Shown: positions 26,501 to 34,025 of the stretch, one piece after another
Layout: each line of letters opens with the position of its first letter
Position numbering within the stretch: the stretch's first letter is position 1
Assembly (NCBI RefSeq): GCF_039523175.1
Contig: NZ_BAAAEU010000024.1
Coordinates: 434,001-498,000 of the forward strand
Origin: Dokdonella_A soli
Lineage (GTDB): Bacteria > Pseudomonadota > Gammaproteobacteria > Xanthomonadales > Rhodanobacteraceae
DNA length: 64,000 nt
Direction: 5' to 3'
Program-made: the position numbers and the translations under genes
Notes under the pieces: generated by a model
Database searches by the model: none
Told to the model about the DNA's origin: nothing
The model's input: only the letters and a program-made list of their open reading frames with translations

Positions 26501-28228
26501 GGTCTCCGGGTCGAGGTGGCGAGCACCGGCGACGCGCTCAAGGCGACTCTGGAAATCCTGCTCGTGCGATTCATCGGGGCTCAGCAGCCTGTCTTTTGCG
26601 GGTGTACCATTCGCAGATGGACCTTCTTGAAGCGCTTTCGATTCTTGACCGCTATCCGGTCGGACATCCGTTGCAGCTTGAGGCGCAGGCTGTGCTGAAT
26701 CGGGCACAGTCGGATGCGCTTCAGGTGCTTGCGGCGGCGCGCTCGCTTGGGATCGATCCTGATCGGCCGGTGCCGGCCCCGACGACGGGGATGGAGATTC
26801 TGGCGCGCGAATGGCGTCCGCAGCGCTAGCCAGCGTGCCCGGCCCAGCAGGCGCTTCGTTCGGCAAGGTTCCACGTGACGCCTCTGCCTTCGGCAGGCTC
26901 GCGTCGATGGTGTTTGCGGCATCCGCCAGCGTGCCCGGCTGCGCGTCGGGATAGCGCACGGGTGCGGGCTGGTCGAGGCCGGGGCCGCCGAACGGCTGCC
27001 CAAGCGTGCGATCGCCCTTGTTGACGAGCGTCCGGCCTTGCGCATCCGTGATGAAGTCGGGTTCCAGTCCCAGCTGCTTCGGTGCGACCTGCTGCGGGGG
27101 CGGAACGTTGGGCGCTTGCTGATCCATGCCCGGGCCGCCCGCCGGAACCGGCTGACCGAGTGTCTGATCGCCCTTGTTCGCGACGGTGCGGCCCTGCGCA
27201 TCGACGATGAAGTCCGGCTCGTGACCGAGCGCCAGCGGTTCCGGCGCAGGCGCCCGTTCCGGTATCGGAATGCGGCGATGGAGAAGAGCGCCGGCAGCAC
27301 CAAACGCGAGCGCAGGGAGCGCGCCGCCGGCGATGGACGTCAGGGAATTGGGTAGCAGCGGGCCTTGTTCGCCAGTAACCGATTGCGCACCGGCATTCGA
27401 AGCGGCTTCTTGCCCGGCATTGAGACCGCCGAAGATGGGAGCGTCGACCGCTGCGCGCGCGAGGAAGTTGCGTGTGAGCGTTGGCGTAGCGCCCGACAGC
27501 GCCTTGATGGCGCCTTCGACGGGCTTGCTGCCGGGAATGGCACCGAACGCGGCGCCGACGCCCGCGGCGGGCAGGAACGCCGCCTGCGCCGCTTCCTGCG
27601 CCAGCTGCTCGCGCGCGGCGTCGGGCGCGGTTCCGCCGGCGATCTTCGCCTGGTAGCCGGGCAGTTTCGCGAGATCATCCGCTGGCATCGCGCGGATGCG
27701 ATCGCGTTGGTCCTCAAGGGCTTGACCACCGGCCTGAGCGCCGAACAAGGCCGCGCCAGCCACGGGAGCGAGTGCTCCATCGGTCGCGGCCGCGCCGGCG
27801 ATGGCCGGTAGCGTGGTCGCAAACCCGCGGATCAGTGTGTGTCCTACCCCGTTCTGGTTCGATGGATCTTCACTGCCGACGATGGACTGCGACGCGTTCT
27901 GGAGCGCGTCTGCCGGGCGATCCAGCAGATTGGGCAGCGCGGCCTTCGTCCCGGCACCCTGGTTGAACGCATCCAGCGTTGGATTCACCGCCCGCTGAGC
28001 GAGCCCACCGACGCCGCGGAGCAGCTGGCCGGTACCGCTCAGCAGTCCGGCCGGGATGTCCTTGGCGTAGTCGATCGCCGAGCGTCCGAGGGAGGGCTCT
28101 GCCGACGCGGCCGGCGTGCGCGTGAGCTTGGCAGTCGTCGGGTCGAAGCGATCGAAGGGATTCGGGCTCGCCACGGGCGCTGCCGACGTAGCGGAGGCGT
28201 CGAACTGATCGAACGGATTGTCGGCCAT
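20492..28228 (-). CDS. Giant polyvalent ejection protein (GGDEF, zincin, ART, MuF_C-like)
   Basis: A 2578-residue protein, last in the virion operon, where podoviruses encode proteins injected with the DNA. Domains in order: hydrophobic N-terminal region (about 130-310); two copies of a 50-residue repeat with EPDFIxDAQGRT (334-423); disordered linker; GGDEF-like nucleotidyl cyclase (590-755; D626, KGGDE at 669-673); acidic linker (757-855); zincin-like segment with HEAVGHY (H1139-H1144; the spacing is one longer than HExxH); ART-like domain (1370-1530; VVYHGTG with H1395, GHFFT, Y1434, FKPEQ with Q1505); MuF C-terminal-like domain (1580-1690; EPVAIFDSATK, HVLTSAYG); and a long helical C-terminal region (1760-2480) like the polyvalent-protein LPD regions. 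Domain names are from motif recognition; catalytic activity is untested. Confidence 0.85.
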   Translation of the reverse strand: MADNPFDQFDASATSAAPVASPNPFDRFDPTTAKLTRTPAASAEPSLGRSAIDYAKDIPAGLLSGTGQLLRGVGGLAQRAVNPTLDAFNQGAGTKAALPNLLDRPADALQNASQSIVGSEDPSNQNGVGHTLIRGFATTLPAIAGAAATDGALAPVAGAALFGAQAGGQALEDQRDRIRAMPADDLAKLPGYQAKIAGGTAPDAAREQLAQEAAQAAFLPAAGVGAAFGAIPGSKPVEGAIKALSGATPTLTRNFLARAAVDAPIFGGLNAGQEAASNAGAQSVTGEQGPLLPNSLTSIAGGALPALAFGAAGALLHRRIPIPERAPAPEPLALGHEPDFIVDAQGRTVANKGDQTLGQPVPAGGPGMDQQAPNVPPPQQVAPKQLGLEPDFITDAQGRTLVNKGDRTLGQPFGGPGLDQPAPVRYPDAQPGTLADAANTIDASLPKAEASRGTLPNEAPAGPGTLASAADAIRAPESPSPSSGPAPADQDRSQASAPPQAPEAHPTVPDSAQPAPQAATDVRPDSGQESKALQEGPSANGTPAKDRLLSPDESHEQDFQSRLERVAGARHLDPETVSSLRDELHRPLPRDRTTGFYEASQLDPAAERAQQWTAETGKPAAYVEADLTNLAGLNNRLGASGADEVYRAATESMHQRLADIGAAVTPVRKGGDEVGFVVGGADASAIHEAMNQARQDVAEMAAERGLTDLPHSKADRAPGFGFHFGVAGIEPNTPLKDTFRAADRLVEYRKNGGDYEHPEPTGEAGAESPAGQPAGAAAETDAGSGERPAGVPERGAGDRAVTDRSADDRAAADRGSGSEPGAGDAEPRQPERAEAGQPGAGNDSAAAAVESPADTGRSGALPLDVDPREHPETFGLPPLPVKRGRTFGPGHFNEHWHDLLDFAALHGGLNRAAFEKQGVSADAWNTRRAQSQNQRFFGKPLFRKEGGMTPDALREAMVERGFLPPDSADGVPSSEANDAVDRVMASLNQDKKFYTERGQETQGRIAGIEHMQREQEHDERLARELGYRDAEAMHDAIAHGEALREAKESPLLVSAKRDGGTTSGSTRVDVENWTREVRAKWGDNAPPIKVWQRHADAPAEIRNAEGFGTDIEGAVHRGTIHLFADALPNKTRALQVLAHEAVGHYGVERIVGKEKWGQFVADVNALRERGHASEAMRKVFAEVDKRYPNADPTTRAAETVAVMAERGVRNALSDRIVTAVKQFLRSIGFDVKLSEADLRQLLVKSDTYLKGQKTADLRRAFVQRMAFSKGDRASGDLFGDATAREHVDAAVRAKDAELTGAGQRAVPMREGDGELFAGQRPEQALMPEAKPVSEAPAFSRVEEAGLNGAEARMPDRIAAAAKAWREKGTESPFFQRFFGASKVVDGEGKPQVVYHGTGEEFHVFDSQHAGTATEHSTTPLGHFFTEDRKLADRYAEKAADGRPADERVVDAYLAVKKPYAMTLEQAHAIDDPAQARALRAKLEREGYDGIRIKDAKTWIAFKPEQIKSAGENRGTFESNNPDIRFSRAVQKPFADQVRERLASGDARGEMLEMGRTPAVLRMLGLRDLSMRMPPSVLFKLATGKGGSRPALTERQIARLPETLDEPVAIFDSATKDKSLVVVTTQKDANGHPIVATIHPDGKQAHVEVHVLTSAYGKEGDTWAADQVAAGRLRYADKEKAPSFLGSDDALNRTVEPGSQEPQEQTLRTSDDLRNFRRDQRNAALDSSPKFSRAATADEMPVEDQPREKAAEPASPRAPGESKAQYRDRLSGQDREAIKAATTEALRQRDIGRGGLRNMWAKLERDRGTASAAFDSAREGFDKQPETDNLRSINEWETGREVKDPDARAFFNDMQQAFNQRIAKIRDLAPGALEHVIQNYFPHLWEDPTKAKSFYASVAAKRPLEGNKAFLKQRYWGTIAEGMDSGLKPISTNPVDLALAKLDQMDKFIAMREFSKELQDRHWSLKLAAGERPPEGFARVDDPAFQIAGGLQGSYAVPTLIAKDINNYLAPGLQQFGAWRNFRYAQNLLLSARLGLSAFHAGFTTTDTLVSHLDVAMRKALEGDVGGALGMLGKAIVSPIHSPIEGMKLLKQFYGEAAADPNTAAILSALQQGGARGRMHATDINNSWDTLRKSIRMGDMKGTALNALPGLLEGAMRPIAHYLVPAQKMAARALLAKFELDRVAQQLGKQKGDYAGIVQAMNPDALRQIMGKVVDQVDDRLGQMAYDNLFWNRTVKDIAQASIQSVGWNVGTGNVIFGGLKDAQRLFDPEKLVAPLDKAGTITDATMARVTGRLSYLIALNAGIGALGAATQYLLTGQAPAELKDYFFPKTGRQNPDGSEERISFPSYVKDEFGFATHPVTTIEHKLHPSFSMIAELLNNKDFYGTEIVNPDDPWTKAAGQVADYLGRSVEPYAFQNRAHIEQAGGGLAQQALPFVGITPAPSDINRSTFQAFVSDKAHDKMPSGARTPEESDRLQRVYAAEDALRAGKQPDTTDMSAADITQARKGARKDPYVTKFQRLSLEDKLRAYDQATPAERQKYQLAEHIKNTAHAIDQLPEDERQGVRQHLQQVRSGASPAP
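25681..25965 (-). CDS. Nested overlapping frame inside the giant gene
   Basis: A 94-codon frame on the same strand but in another phase, covering the codons for linker residues 755-850 of the giant protein. Its ATG at 25965 is preceded by GGAGG at 5 bases, as good as any site in this phage. The product (MSTPNRLARLGLSHLQDNPQ at the start, then LQQKLMQDLANDQLAYRSAV and a Pro/Thr/Ala-rich tail) has a balanced composition, unlike the arginine-rich products of most shadow frames. The SD-like bases also encode the NGGD of the GGDEF domain end, so chance is possible. Confidence 0.4.
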   Translation of the reverse strand: MSTPNRLARLGLSHLQDNPQALQQKLMQDLANDQLAYRSAVQATAPSPTDPQTTAPQPTADPVASQVQAMLNRVSQSAPKPGNPAPGTIPPPQQ

Positions 28229-28230
28229 GA

Positions 28231-29730
28231 TCAGCTGCCCAGTGTTTTCGCCGCGGCTCCGGGCCCGTACTTCTGATCAAACTTGTCACGATAGGACGGG
28301 TTCTGTCGCAGGAATTCAGCAGCCTCCTTCGGCGGACCGGACCCGGTGAGCTGGCTGCTTTGGCCGCCCTGCGATTTGCCTGTCGCTCGCTGCATCGCCA
28401 TCTGGTGAATCTGTTCTTCCGACATGGCAACCTTGGCCGGATTCTTGACAGCATCCTCGGACTGACTCTTGTTGAAAGCGGGGTTGTCGATCTGCGGCGG
28501 ACTGGCCATCGAGGTCTTGTAGATCGTGTCGTACATGTTCTGCTGTTCCTTGCTCAGACCCATCCCGCCCGGCGTTATCGAGAACGGCTTGTCATCCGCG
28601 CCCGTGACGGGGGTCGCCTTCGTGCCGTTCAACGCGACATACTGGCCGGTCGCGGGATCGACCACGTAACGGTCGCTGTTCGACCGGGTCATGGCGTCGC
28701 GGGTCAGAGTGAACTGGTTCTGGCGCTGCGCGGCGGTGCCCGCATCGGCGGAACGCGCGCCCTCAAGGGCCAGCTCCTGATTGCCGCGCTGATCGCCTGC
28801 AGCCAAACCGGCGCGGGTTTGATAGTTCGCCTGAACTCCGCTTAGCAGATGATTGATAGCGTCCTGCGCCGGCGAGCTACCGCCACCGCCGTAGCGGCTG
28901 GCCGTGCGCTGATTGCTCAGGCCGACCATGGCATTGCGCGCCGCGTTGCCGAGCACGGAACGCGGATCCTGATTGATGATCGACGCGATGTCGCTGGCGT
29001 AGTCCTGCTGTGCGTTGGCGAGCTGCCCTTGCGGCGACAGCGCCGGGCGGCTCAGCGCCGGCGCGGTACCGCCGGAACCCAGCGAGACACCTGCGGGCGC
29101 GTCGCCGAGCGCGGGCGTTCCCGCCAGCAGATTCTTGCGCGCCAGCGCATCGTTGCCACCGCCATTGAAGCTGAAGCTGTTGCCGCCGCCGAGGTCGACC
29201 GTGCGGCCGGGTTCGGCACGCGCAGCCGCGGCAGCGCCTGCCAGATTGTTCTGGCTGCCCGTGAGGGCCGGCTGCGCGGCGTTCGACAGCGATGCGGGTG
29301 GCCCGGACTCCGCTGCAAGCGGTGCCGATGCGGCCGACGCACCAGTATTCGATGCAGTCGGCAACGTGGCCGCGCCGGCCGCGGCAATCGGCGACGGCGT
29401 CACGAGTCCGGCCCCCTTGGCGAACTGGCCCAGCGGTTTCGCCACGGCACCGGCCAGCGTGCTCGCCGTGTCGAGCGCGCCGGTCACCAGCCCGCTGGTC
29501 GCATTGACCGCCGAGCGCGTGCGTTGTCCGAGTTTTTCCGCGGCCGGCAGATCCGTGTCCGAACCGCCTGCCGCGTTGGCGAAGTTGGCGGGGTAGTCGG
29601 TCATGCCGGGAACGGCGGCGCGCTTCAGTTTGGGCGCGCCCGCCAGTCCGACCGAGCCGGTCATGACATTGCCATCGGCGTCGGTCATGTCGTTGCGGCC
29701 GAGCGTCGCGTCGTTGGGATTGAAGGCCAT
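28231..29730 (-). CDS. Internal virion protein, Ala/Gly-rich
   Basis: A 499-residue protein, 3 bases upstream of the giant gene. It is low in complexity (Ala, Gly, Ser, Asn) with few hydrophobic stretches, and there are short sections such as LSKEQQNMYDTIYKTSM and the C-terminal FLRQNPSYRDKFDQKYGPGA. In podoviruses the two or three genes ahead of the giant protein usually encode internal core/ejection proteins, which is the best guess. No enzymatic motif is visible. Confidence 0.6.
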   Translation of the reverse strand: MAFNPNDATLGRNDMTDADGNVMTGSVGLAGAPKLKRAAVPGMTDYPANFANAAGGSDTDLPAAEKLGQRTRSAVNATSGLVTGALDTASTLAGAVAKPLGQFAKGAGLVTPSPIAAAGAATLPTASNTGASAASAPLAAESGPPASLSNAAQPALTGSQNNLAGAAAAARAEPGRTVDLGGGNSFSFNGGGNDALARKNLLAGTPALGDAPAGVSLGSGGTAPALSRPALSPQGQLANAQQDYASDIASIINQDPRSVLGNAARNAMVGLSNQRTASRYGGGGSSPAQDAINHLLSGVQANYQTRAGLAAGDQRGNQELALEGARSADAGTAAQRQNQFTLTRDAMTRSNSDRYVVDPATGQYVALNGTKATPVTGADDKPFSITPGGMGLSKEQQNMYDTIYKTSMASPPQIDNPAFNKSQSEDAVKNPAKVAMSEEQIHQMAMQRATGKSQGGQSSQLTGSGPPKEAAEFLRQNPSYRDKFDQKYGPGAAAKTLGS

Positions 29731-29739
29731 GGAAAATCC

Positions 29740-31623
29740 TCAGGTGGATGGCGCGGTGCCGAAATAGGTGAACGCGGTCTGCTGGCTGCACGACTGCTGC
29801 TGCGAGAGCTCGGAGCCGATGCGTGCGGAGAAGTTGACGGCGGACAGCGCAGAGGCGGCGAGCTGCGCCTCGACGGTCGCGGCACTCTTCTTCGCTTCGA
29901 TCAGCAGGTTCGTGGTCTGCACCAGTTCCTGAATCGCGATCTCGGCGTTCTTGAGCGCGACCTGCGCCTGGTTGTTCTGCGCGGTGATCGCGAGTTCGAC
30001 GCCCTTCTGGCTGACTTCGGCGGCGACCTGCTCGACCGTGGCCTGTGCGCGGAACGCGTCGACCTGGCCGGCGTAGCCACGCGTGACCGCATCGAGGCGC
30101 TTCACTTCGGCGTCCAGCGCCGACATGTAGCGCTCGAGCTTGGCCTTCCAGACATCGATGGTCAGCTGGTCGCTTTGCAGCTCCAGCTTCTTCGATTCGA
30201 TGCCGACCGTGTTCTGCTCGGACCACGCGCGCACGCGGGTCGAATAGGCATTCACGCTGGTTTCGTAGATCTTCTCCAGCGAGAGCTGGCCGTCGACCGC
30301 GGCGCGGTAGCCTTCCCATTGCGCGGTATATGCCCTCACCTGCTCGGCGTACGCGGTGACCTTGGCCCGGAAGGCTTCGATGATCGTCGCATTCGCCTCG
30401 GCCTGGGCACGCACGCCGTTGACTTGCGCGGTGTAGACCTCGACCGTCGCCAGCAGCGCCTTAACGCGCTCGGCGTAGATCTGCACGGCTTGTTGGTTGA
30501 TGTCGCCGATCAGCTTCTGGGCGTCGACCTCGGCCTTGTAGATCTCGACCTGTGTCAGCGCCGCCTGCAGCTTGTCGCGGTAGACCTGCGCATCGACCGA
30601 GTAGGCCTGCAGGTTCGCGTTGAACAGCTTGACCTGCGCATCGAACACGTCGATCGAGGCCTGCAAGGCGAACTGCGCCGCCTGCAGCGACAGCCGCATG
30701 AACTCGACGTGATGCACCAGCAGCGCGGACTCGATCGCGATGCCCTGCTGCACCGAAAAACGCAGGTTCTCGACCGCGATCTCCTGATCCTTGATGTAGA
30801 TGTCGCGGCTCAGGCCCGAGCGCAGGTTCTGGTTGGTCTGGCGGATCTCGGCGAGCCGGCGCTGCAACAAGCCATTCGGTTCCGAGAAGCCACGCGAGGA
30901 CAGTTCCTCGTACGCCTGCTGGACCGCGCGCGTCTCCAAGATGTCCTGCGAGGCATACGCGCGATCGCGCAGCGCCTGCACCACGGCGGACGGCAGGCCC
31001 GTGCCGCCCTGCAGCATGGTCGCGATCGTCGCCTTGACCGACGTCAGCAGCGTGTCGGTGTAGTCGGTCGGCGTGAACGCCAACGCGACGGCCGGCGCAA
31101 CAAGATTGGACGTGGGGCGGACGCCTTGGAACGTCGGCAGGGTGATCGACGGCGGGGTCGGCAGCGCGATGTCACGCAGCGCCGGCGCGTTGGGGAAGGT
31201 AATCGAGGGCGCGGCCGGAACGACCAGCGAAGGCAGTACCGGTGGATCACCCGGCGCGGTGGCCGTCAGCGCACCGGGCTGCGGCGGCAGGCTGATCGCC
31301 GGTGCTTGTGAATTGTCGGTGGGCGCATTGCCGGGAGTGAACGCTTGGTAAGGCGTGACGGCGACGTCGGGAATCTTCGTCTGGTCGGGGTGATAGCTCA
31401 GGTCAGGGCTCTGCGGTGCCGCGGGCCTGACGTACTGAAACCACGCGGTGGGGAGGGCCAACGAGACATTGGCCGGAATCGATCCCACCTGAAATGCCTG
31501 CAGCGCCTCCGCCTGCTTGAGCGCCATGGTGAACGCGGCGCCGGCATACGCCGAATACGTGGTGTAGGCGTTGTCGACGATCGCAGCAACGCCGTCCTGC
31601 ACGATGAGAGGACAGTCAGCCAT
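29740..31623 (-). CDS. Long helical structural protein (ejection or tape-measure-like)
   Basis: A 627-residue protein. The first 190 residues are Pro/Ala-rich; from about 195 to 600 it is almost continuous alpha helix with repeating segments of the type VxxYxAQVxGVRAQAEA, VDAQVYRDKLQAALTQVEIY and VAAEVSQKGVELAITAQNN. Such a rod suits an internal channel or core protein of a short-tailed phage. It has no transmembrane segment. It sits 16 bases beyond the upstream tail gene and 9 bases before the next internal protein. Confidence 0.65.
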   Translation of the reverse strand: MADCPLIVQDGVAAIVDNAYTTYSAYAGAAFTMALKQAEALQAFQVGSIPANVSLALPTAWFQYVRPAAPQSPDLSYHPDQTKIPDVAVTPYQAFTPGNAPTDNSQAPAISLPPQPGALTATAPGDPPVLPSLVVPAAPSITFPNAPALRDIALPTPPSITLPTFQGVRPTSNLVAPAVALAFTPTDYTDTLLTSVKATIATMLQGGTGLPSAVVQALRDRAYASQDILETRAVQQAYEELSSRGFSEPNGLLQRRLAEIRQTNQNLRSGLSRDIYIKDQEIAVENLRFSVQQGIAIESALLVHHVEFMRLSLQAAQFALQASIDVFDAQVKLFNANLQAYSVDAQVYRDKLQAALTQVEIYKAEVDAQKLIGDINQQAVQIYAERVKALLATVEVYTAQVNGVRAQAEANATIIEAFRAKVTAYAEQVRAYTAQWEGYRAAVDGQLSLEKIYETSVNAYSTRVRAWSEQNTVGIESKKLELQSDQLTIDVWKAKLERYMSALDAEVKRLDAVTRGYAGQVDAFRAQATVEQVAAEVSQKGVELAITAQNNQAQVALKNAEIAIQELVQTTNLLIEAKKSAATVEAQLAASALSAVNFSARIGSELSQQQSCSQQTAFTYFGTAPST

Positions 31624-31638
31624 CCAAGACTCCGGAAA

Positions 31639-33297
31639 TCAGATGCGGCGATCGACGACGATCGGAAACAGTTCGACATCGCGCAGCGAGAACGCATCGC
31701 CCGCGAAGTTGTGCAGTTCGAAACCCCAGTACACCGACTTCAGGCCGCGGCCGATCTTGATGCGCGACTCGCGCACATCGGTCGCGGTGCGGGAAACGAG
31801 TTGGTACCAGTTCTCGACCTTGGCGCCCTGCGGCGAGGTCGTGATGACCTTGAGCACCATCGTGCCGGACGCGGTGTAGCCGAGATACATCGACGGCAGC
31901 CGCTTCATCTTGCCGGTGCCGAGATTCGACAGGCCACCCCGCACCCACGCCTCGATCGGCGTACCCGCATCGGTGTCGCCGGTCAGCTCGTAGACGCCGG
32001 TATCGGTCGCGCCGAAGTAACGTCCGCCCAGTTCGGCGAAACTGTTGAACGCATAGTTCTGGTACGTCGTGGCGCCGAGCGTATCGGTGTTGAGCACCCA
32101 GGCGGCGAAGTATTCGCCGTTGAGATGCAGCGTGATGGCCAAGCCGAAGCCGTCCGCTAACGCGGATTTCAGCGCGGCTTTGGTCGCCGCGGCATCGTGC
32201 AGATTGACGTGCTCGCTGACCACGCCGTTGAACGTGACGTGCTGCGCGGGCGTGGCGGTCAGGGTCACGTGATCGAGCGCCGCGTTGTAGGCGGCGAGCG
32301 TGGCCGCAAAAGCCGGCGACAGCGTCAGGTGCTCGGTGACCTTGTTGGCCCACAACGGGCCGGTCGTGTCGTGCAGCGCCAGCGCCGCCGCGACCGCGTT
32401 GCGTGCGGCCAGCGCACTGTGTGGTCCGCCCACCAGCTTGAGGGCATCGACCAGGTGCAGCAGGTAGGCATAGTGCGGCGTGACCGTCGGCGAGAACGTC
32501 ACGTGCTCCGTGATCAGCGAGCGCCAGATGATCGCCAGCACGTCGCCCATCGACACCGTGGAGGACGTGCGGCTGGTTCCGTGCAATGCGCTGGCCGCTG
32601 GTGTAGCGGTTTTCAGCGTTTCAACAATGGGCCACGTGACCCGCGCGGTCACCTGATCGGATAGGCGGAGGGTGCCAGCGACCAGCATGGTCGCCGTTTT
32701 GGAACCTGCGATGTACGCAGACCCCGGCGTTTGCAGCACGCTGATCCAATTCGTCGACGGCGGCCAAACGCCGAGGCCGAACCCGAAGAACTGCGGAAGG
32801 GCGCCTAGCCCGACGCCCTTGGTTGCGGTGCCGAGGCCGTTCCATTGAAGGCTGGCGGTGCCGACACCGGGTGTCGTCAGCCCGACGCCCGTGCCGCGCC
32901 ATACCGGTATGGAGCCGTATCCGATCGACACCACTGGAACGATCGCCGTGCTACTGCTGTAGCCAAGCAAAGTCGGAAGGCTTGCGACACCGACACCGCT
33001 GCTGCCCGCGACGCCGTTCCACGCCAGCGCGCCAACGCCTCGCCCTGGGAACCCGTAGGCGTATCCTGACAGCAGCAGCGAACCGAGGCCGAGGCCGTTC
33101 GGTCCGCCGATGCCATTCCACTGCAGCGCGCCTGTACCCGCCGGATTGATCGAGTACGCCTTGCCGTTGAAGACGATGTCGCCACCCACGCCGATCCGGC
33201 TGTTCTGCCAGATCGGAAGCGCAGCACTACCCGTGCCGCCGAGCCCGTTCGGCCCGCTCGTTGGGTCGGCAACGAAAACGATCGTCGGGACCGTCAC
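31639..33297 (-). CDS. Tail protein with Gly-rich N-terminal repeats
   Basis: A 552-residue protein. The first 190 residues contain repeated short units such as GLGxGSLLLxGYxxGxPGxG and ALxWNGVxGxxGVGVASLP, suggesting a beta-solenoid or small beta repeats. The middle (230-375) has recurring EHVTFSP/EHLTLSP/EHVNLHD segments, and the C-terminal third (RLPSMYLGYTASGTMVLKVI) looks like a beta-sandwich. Role in the tail or spike is inferred from its place between tail genes and internal proteins. It overlaps the upstream gene by 4 bases. Confidence 0.55.
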   Translation of the reverse strand: MTVPTIVFVADPTSGPNGLGGTGSAALPIWQNSRIGVGGDIVFNGKAYSINPAGTGALQWNGIGGPNGLGLGSLLLSGYAYGFPGRGVGALAWNGVAGSSGVGVASLPTLLGYSSSTAIVPVVSIGYGSIPVWRGTGVGLTTPGVGTASLQWNGLGTATKGVGLGALPQFFGFGLGVWPPSTNWISVLQTPGSAYIAGSKTATMLVAGTLRLSDQVTARVTWPIVETLKTATPAASALHGTSRTSSTVSMGDVLAIIWRSLITEHVTFSPTVTPHYAYLLHLVDALKLVGGPHSALAARNAVAAALALHDTTGPLWANKVTEHLTLSPAFAATLAAYNAALDHVTLTATPAQHVTFNGVVSEHVNLHDAAATKAALKSALADGFGLAITLHLNGEYFAAWVLNTDTLGATTYQNYAFNSFAELGGRYFGATDTGVYELTGDTDAGTPIEAWVRGGLSNLGTGKMKRLPSMYLGYTASGTMVLKVITTSPQGAKVENWYQLVSRTATDVRESRIKIGRGLKSVYWGFELHNFAGDAFSLRDVELFPIVVDRRI

Positions 33298-33788
33298 GCG
33301 ACTTCATCCCCGGAGGCATAGAGGCAGGCATTGACGATCAGCGGGCCTGCGCTCGTGACCGACGACTGGTACAGCAGCGTGCTGTTGCGCTTGTATCCCA
33401 CCACACCACCGTAACGGCCGATGGTGAACACATCGCTGGACGCACACAGAACAGGCGCGGTCATGTTCACGCCGTTCTCGATGACGTTGACGTACTGGTG
33501 CCCGCCGGCGTTGCTGAGATAAAGGCCAAACGCTACCAGCGTCGGCACCGTTGCCCATGCTCGGAATGCCTTGAACCCGATCACAATCCCGGCGCACTCC
33601 GTTGGCAGACCGAACTGCGTATAGAGATCGCCGTCCAGCATCGCGATGCTGTTGGCGCCTGCATTCCACCCAGCATTGGGGATGTTCGTGTAGGTCGGTA
33701 GTACTTCCGGGATGGCAGGAAGTGGCGGACAGACAATGCAATGATTGATGTCCGTCGTGCACGTAACAACACGGTTGCTGCAGTCCAT
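33294..33788 (-). CDS. Phage structural protein, unknown
   Basis: A 164-residue protein. The ATG at 33788 (MDCSNRVVTCTTDINHCIVC) overlaps the upstream stop (ATGA), which decides the start. The Cys-rich N-terminus (C3, C10, C17, C20) is followed by a likely beta-rich domain with WATVPTLVAFGLYLSNAGGH. It is probably a tail or fibre component by position. No family was recognised. Confidence 0.55.
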   Translation of the reverse strand: MDCSNRVVTCTTDINHCIVCPPLPAIPEVLPTYTNIPNAGWNAGANSIAMLDGDLYTQFGLPTECAGIVIGFKAFRAWATVPTLVAFGLYLSNAGGHQYVNVIENGVNMTAPVLCASSDVFTIGRYGGVVGYKRNSTLLYQSSVTSAGPLIVNACLYASGDEVA

Positions 33789-34024
33789 CAGGTGCACACC
33801 ACGTAGCAATGGACCGGGTCAATGGTGCCCGGGCCGCTACCGCCGCCGCTGCACACGCCGAAGCAATGGTGGCCGCCACCGCCGCCGCCGCTGCTGGAGC
33901 CGCCACCGCTAGGACCGCCTCCACCTGTTGGGGGTGGAGACGGCGGGCAGGAGGTTGACGCCGACGAGCCCGGACAACCCACGTGGCCAAGGGTGAACGT
34001 GTAGAGCGAGGACTTGATGAGCAC
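33788..34024 (-). CDS. Small Gly-rich Cys-containing phage protein
   Basis: A 78-residue protein: short N-terminal beta segment, then PPSPPPTGGGG, a run of Gly/Ser, HHCFGVCSGGGSG and a C-terminal HCYVVCT. It is joined to both neighbours by near-zero spacing. It may be a linker or tip component of the tail cluster. The poly-Gly tract means composition alone cannot prove coding, but the ATGA coupling on its 3' side supports it. Confidence 0.45.
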   Translation of the reverse strand: MLIKSSLYTFTLGHVGCPGSSASTSCPPSPPPTGGGGPSGGGSSSGGGGGGHHCFGVCSGGGSGPGTIDPVHCYVVCT

Positions 34025-34025
34025 G

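Noticed and set aside
28849..31311. 820-codon plus-strand frame opposite the long helical virion protein
   Set aside because: Antisense shadow of the coiled-coil genes; Arg/Asp/Leu-rich and without a ribosome site.
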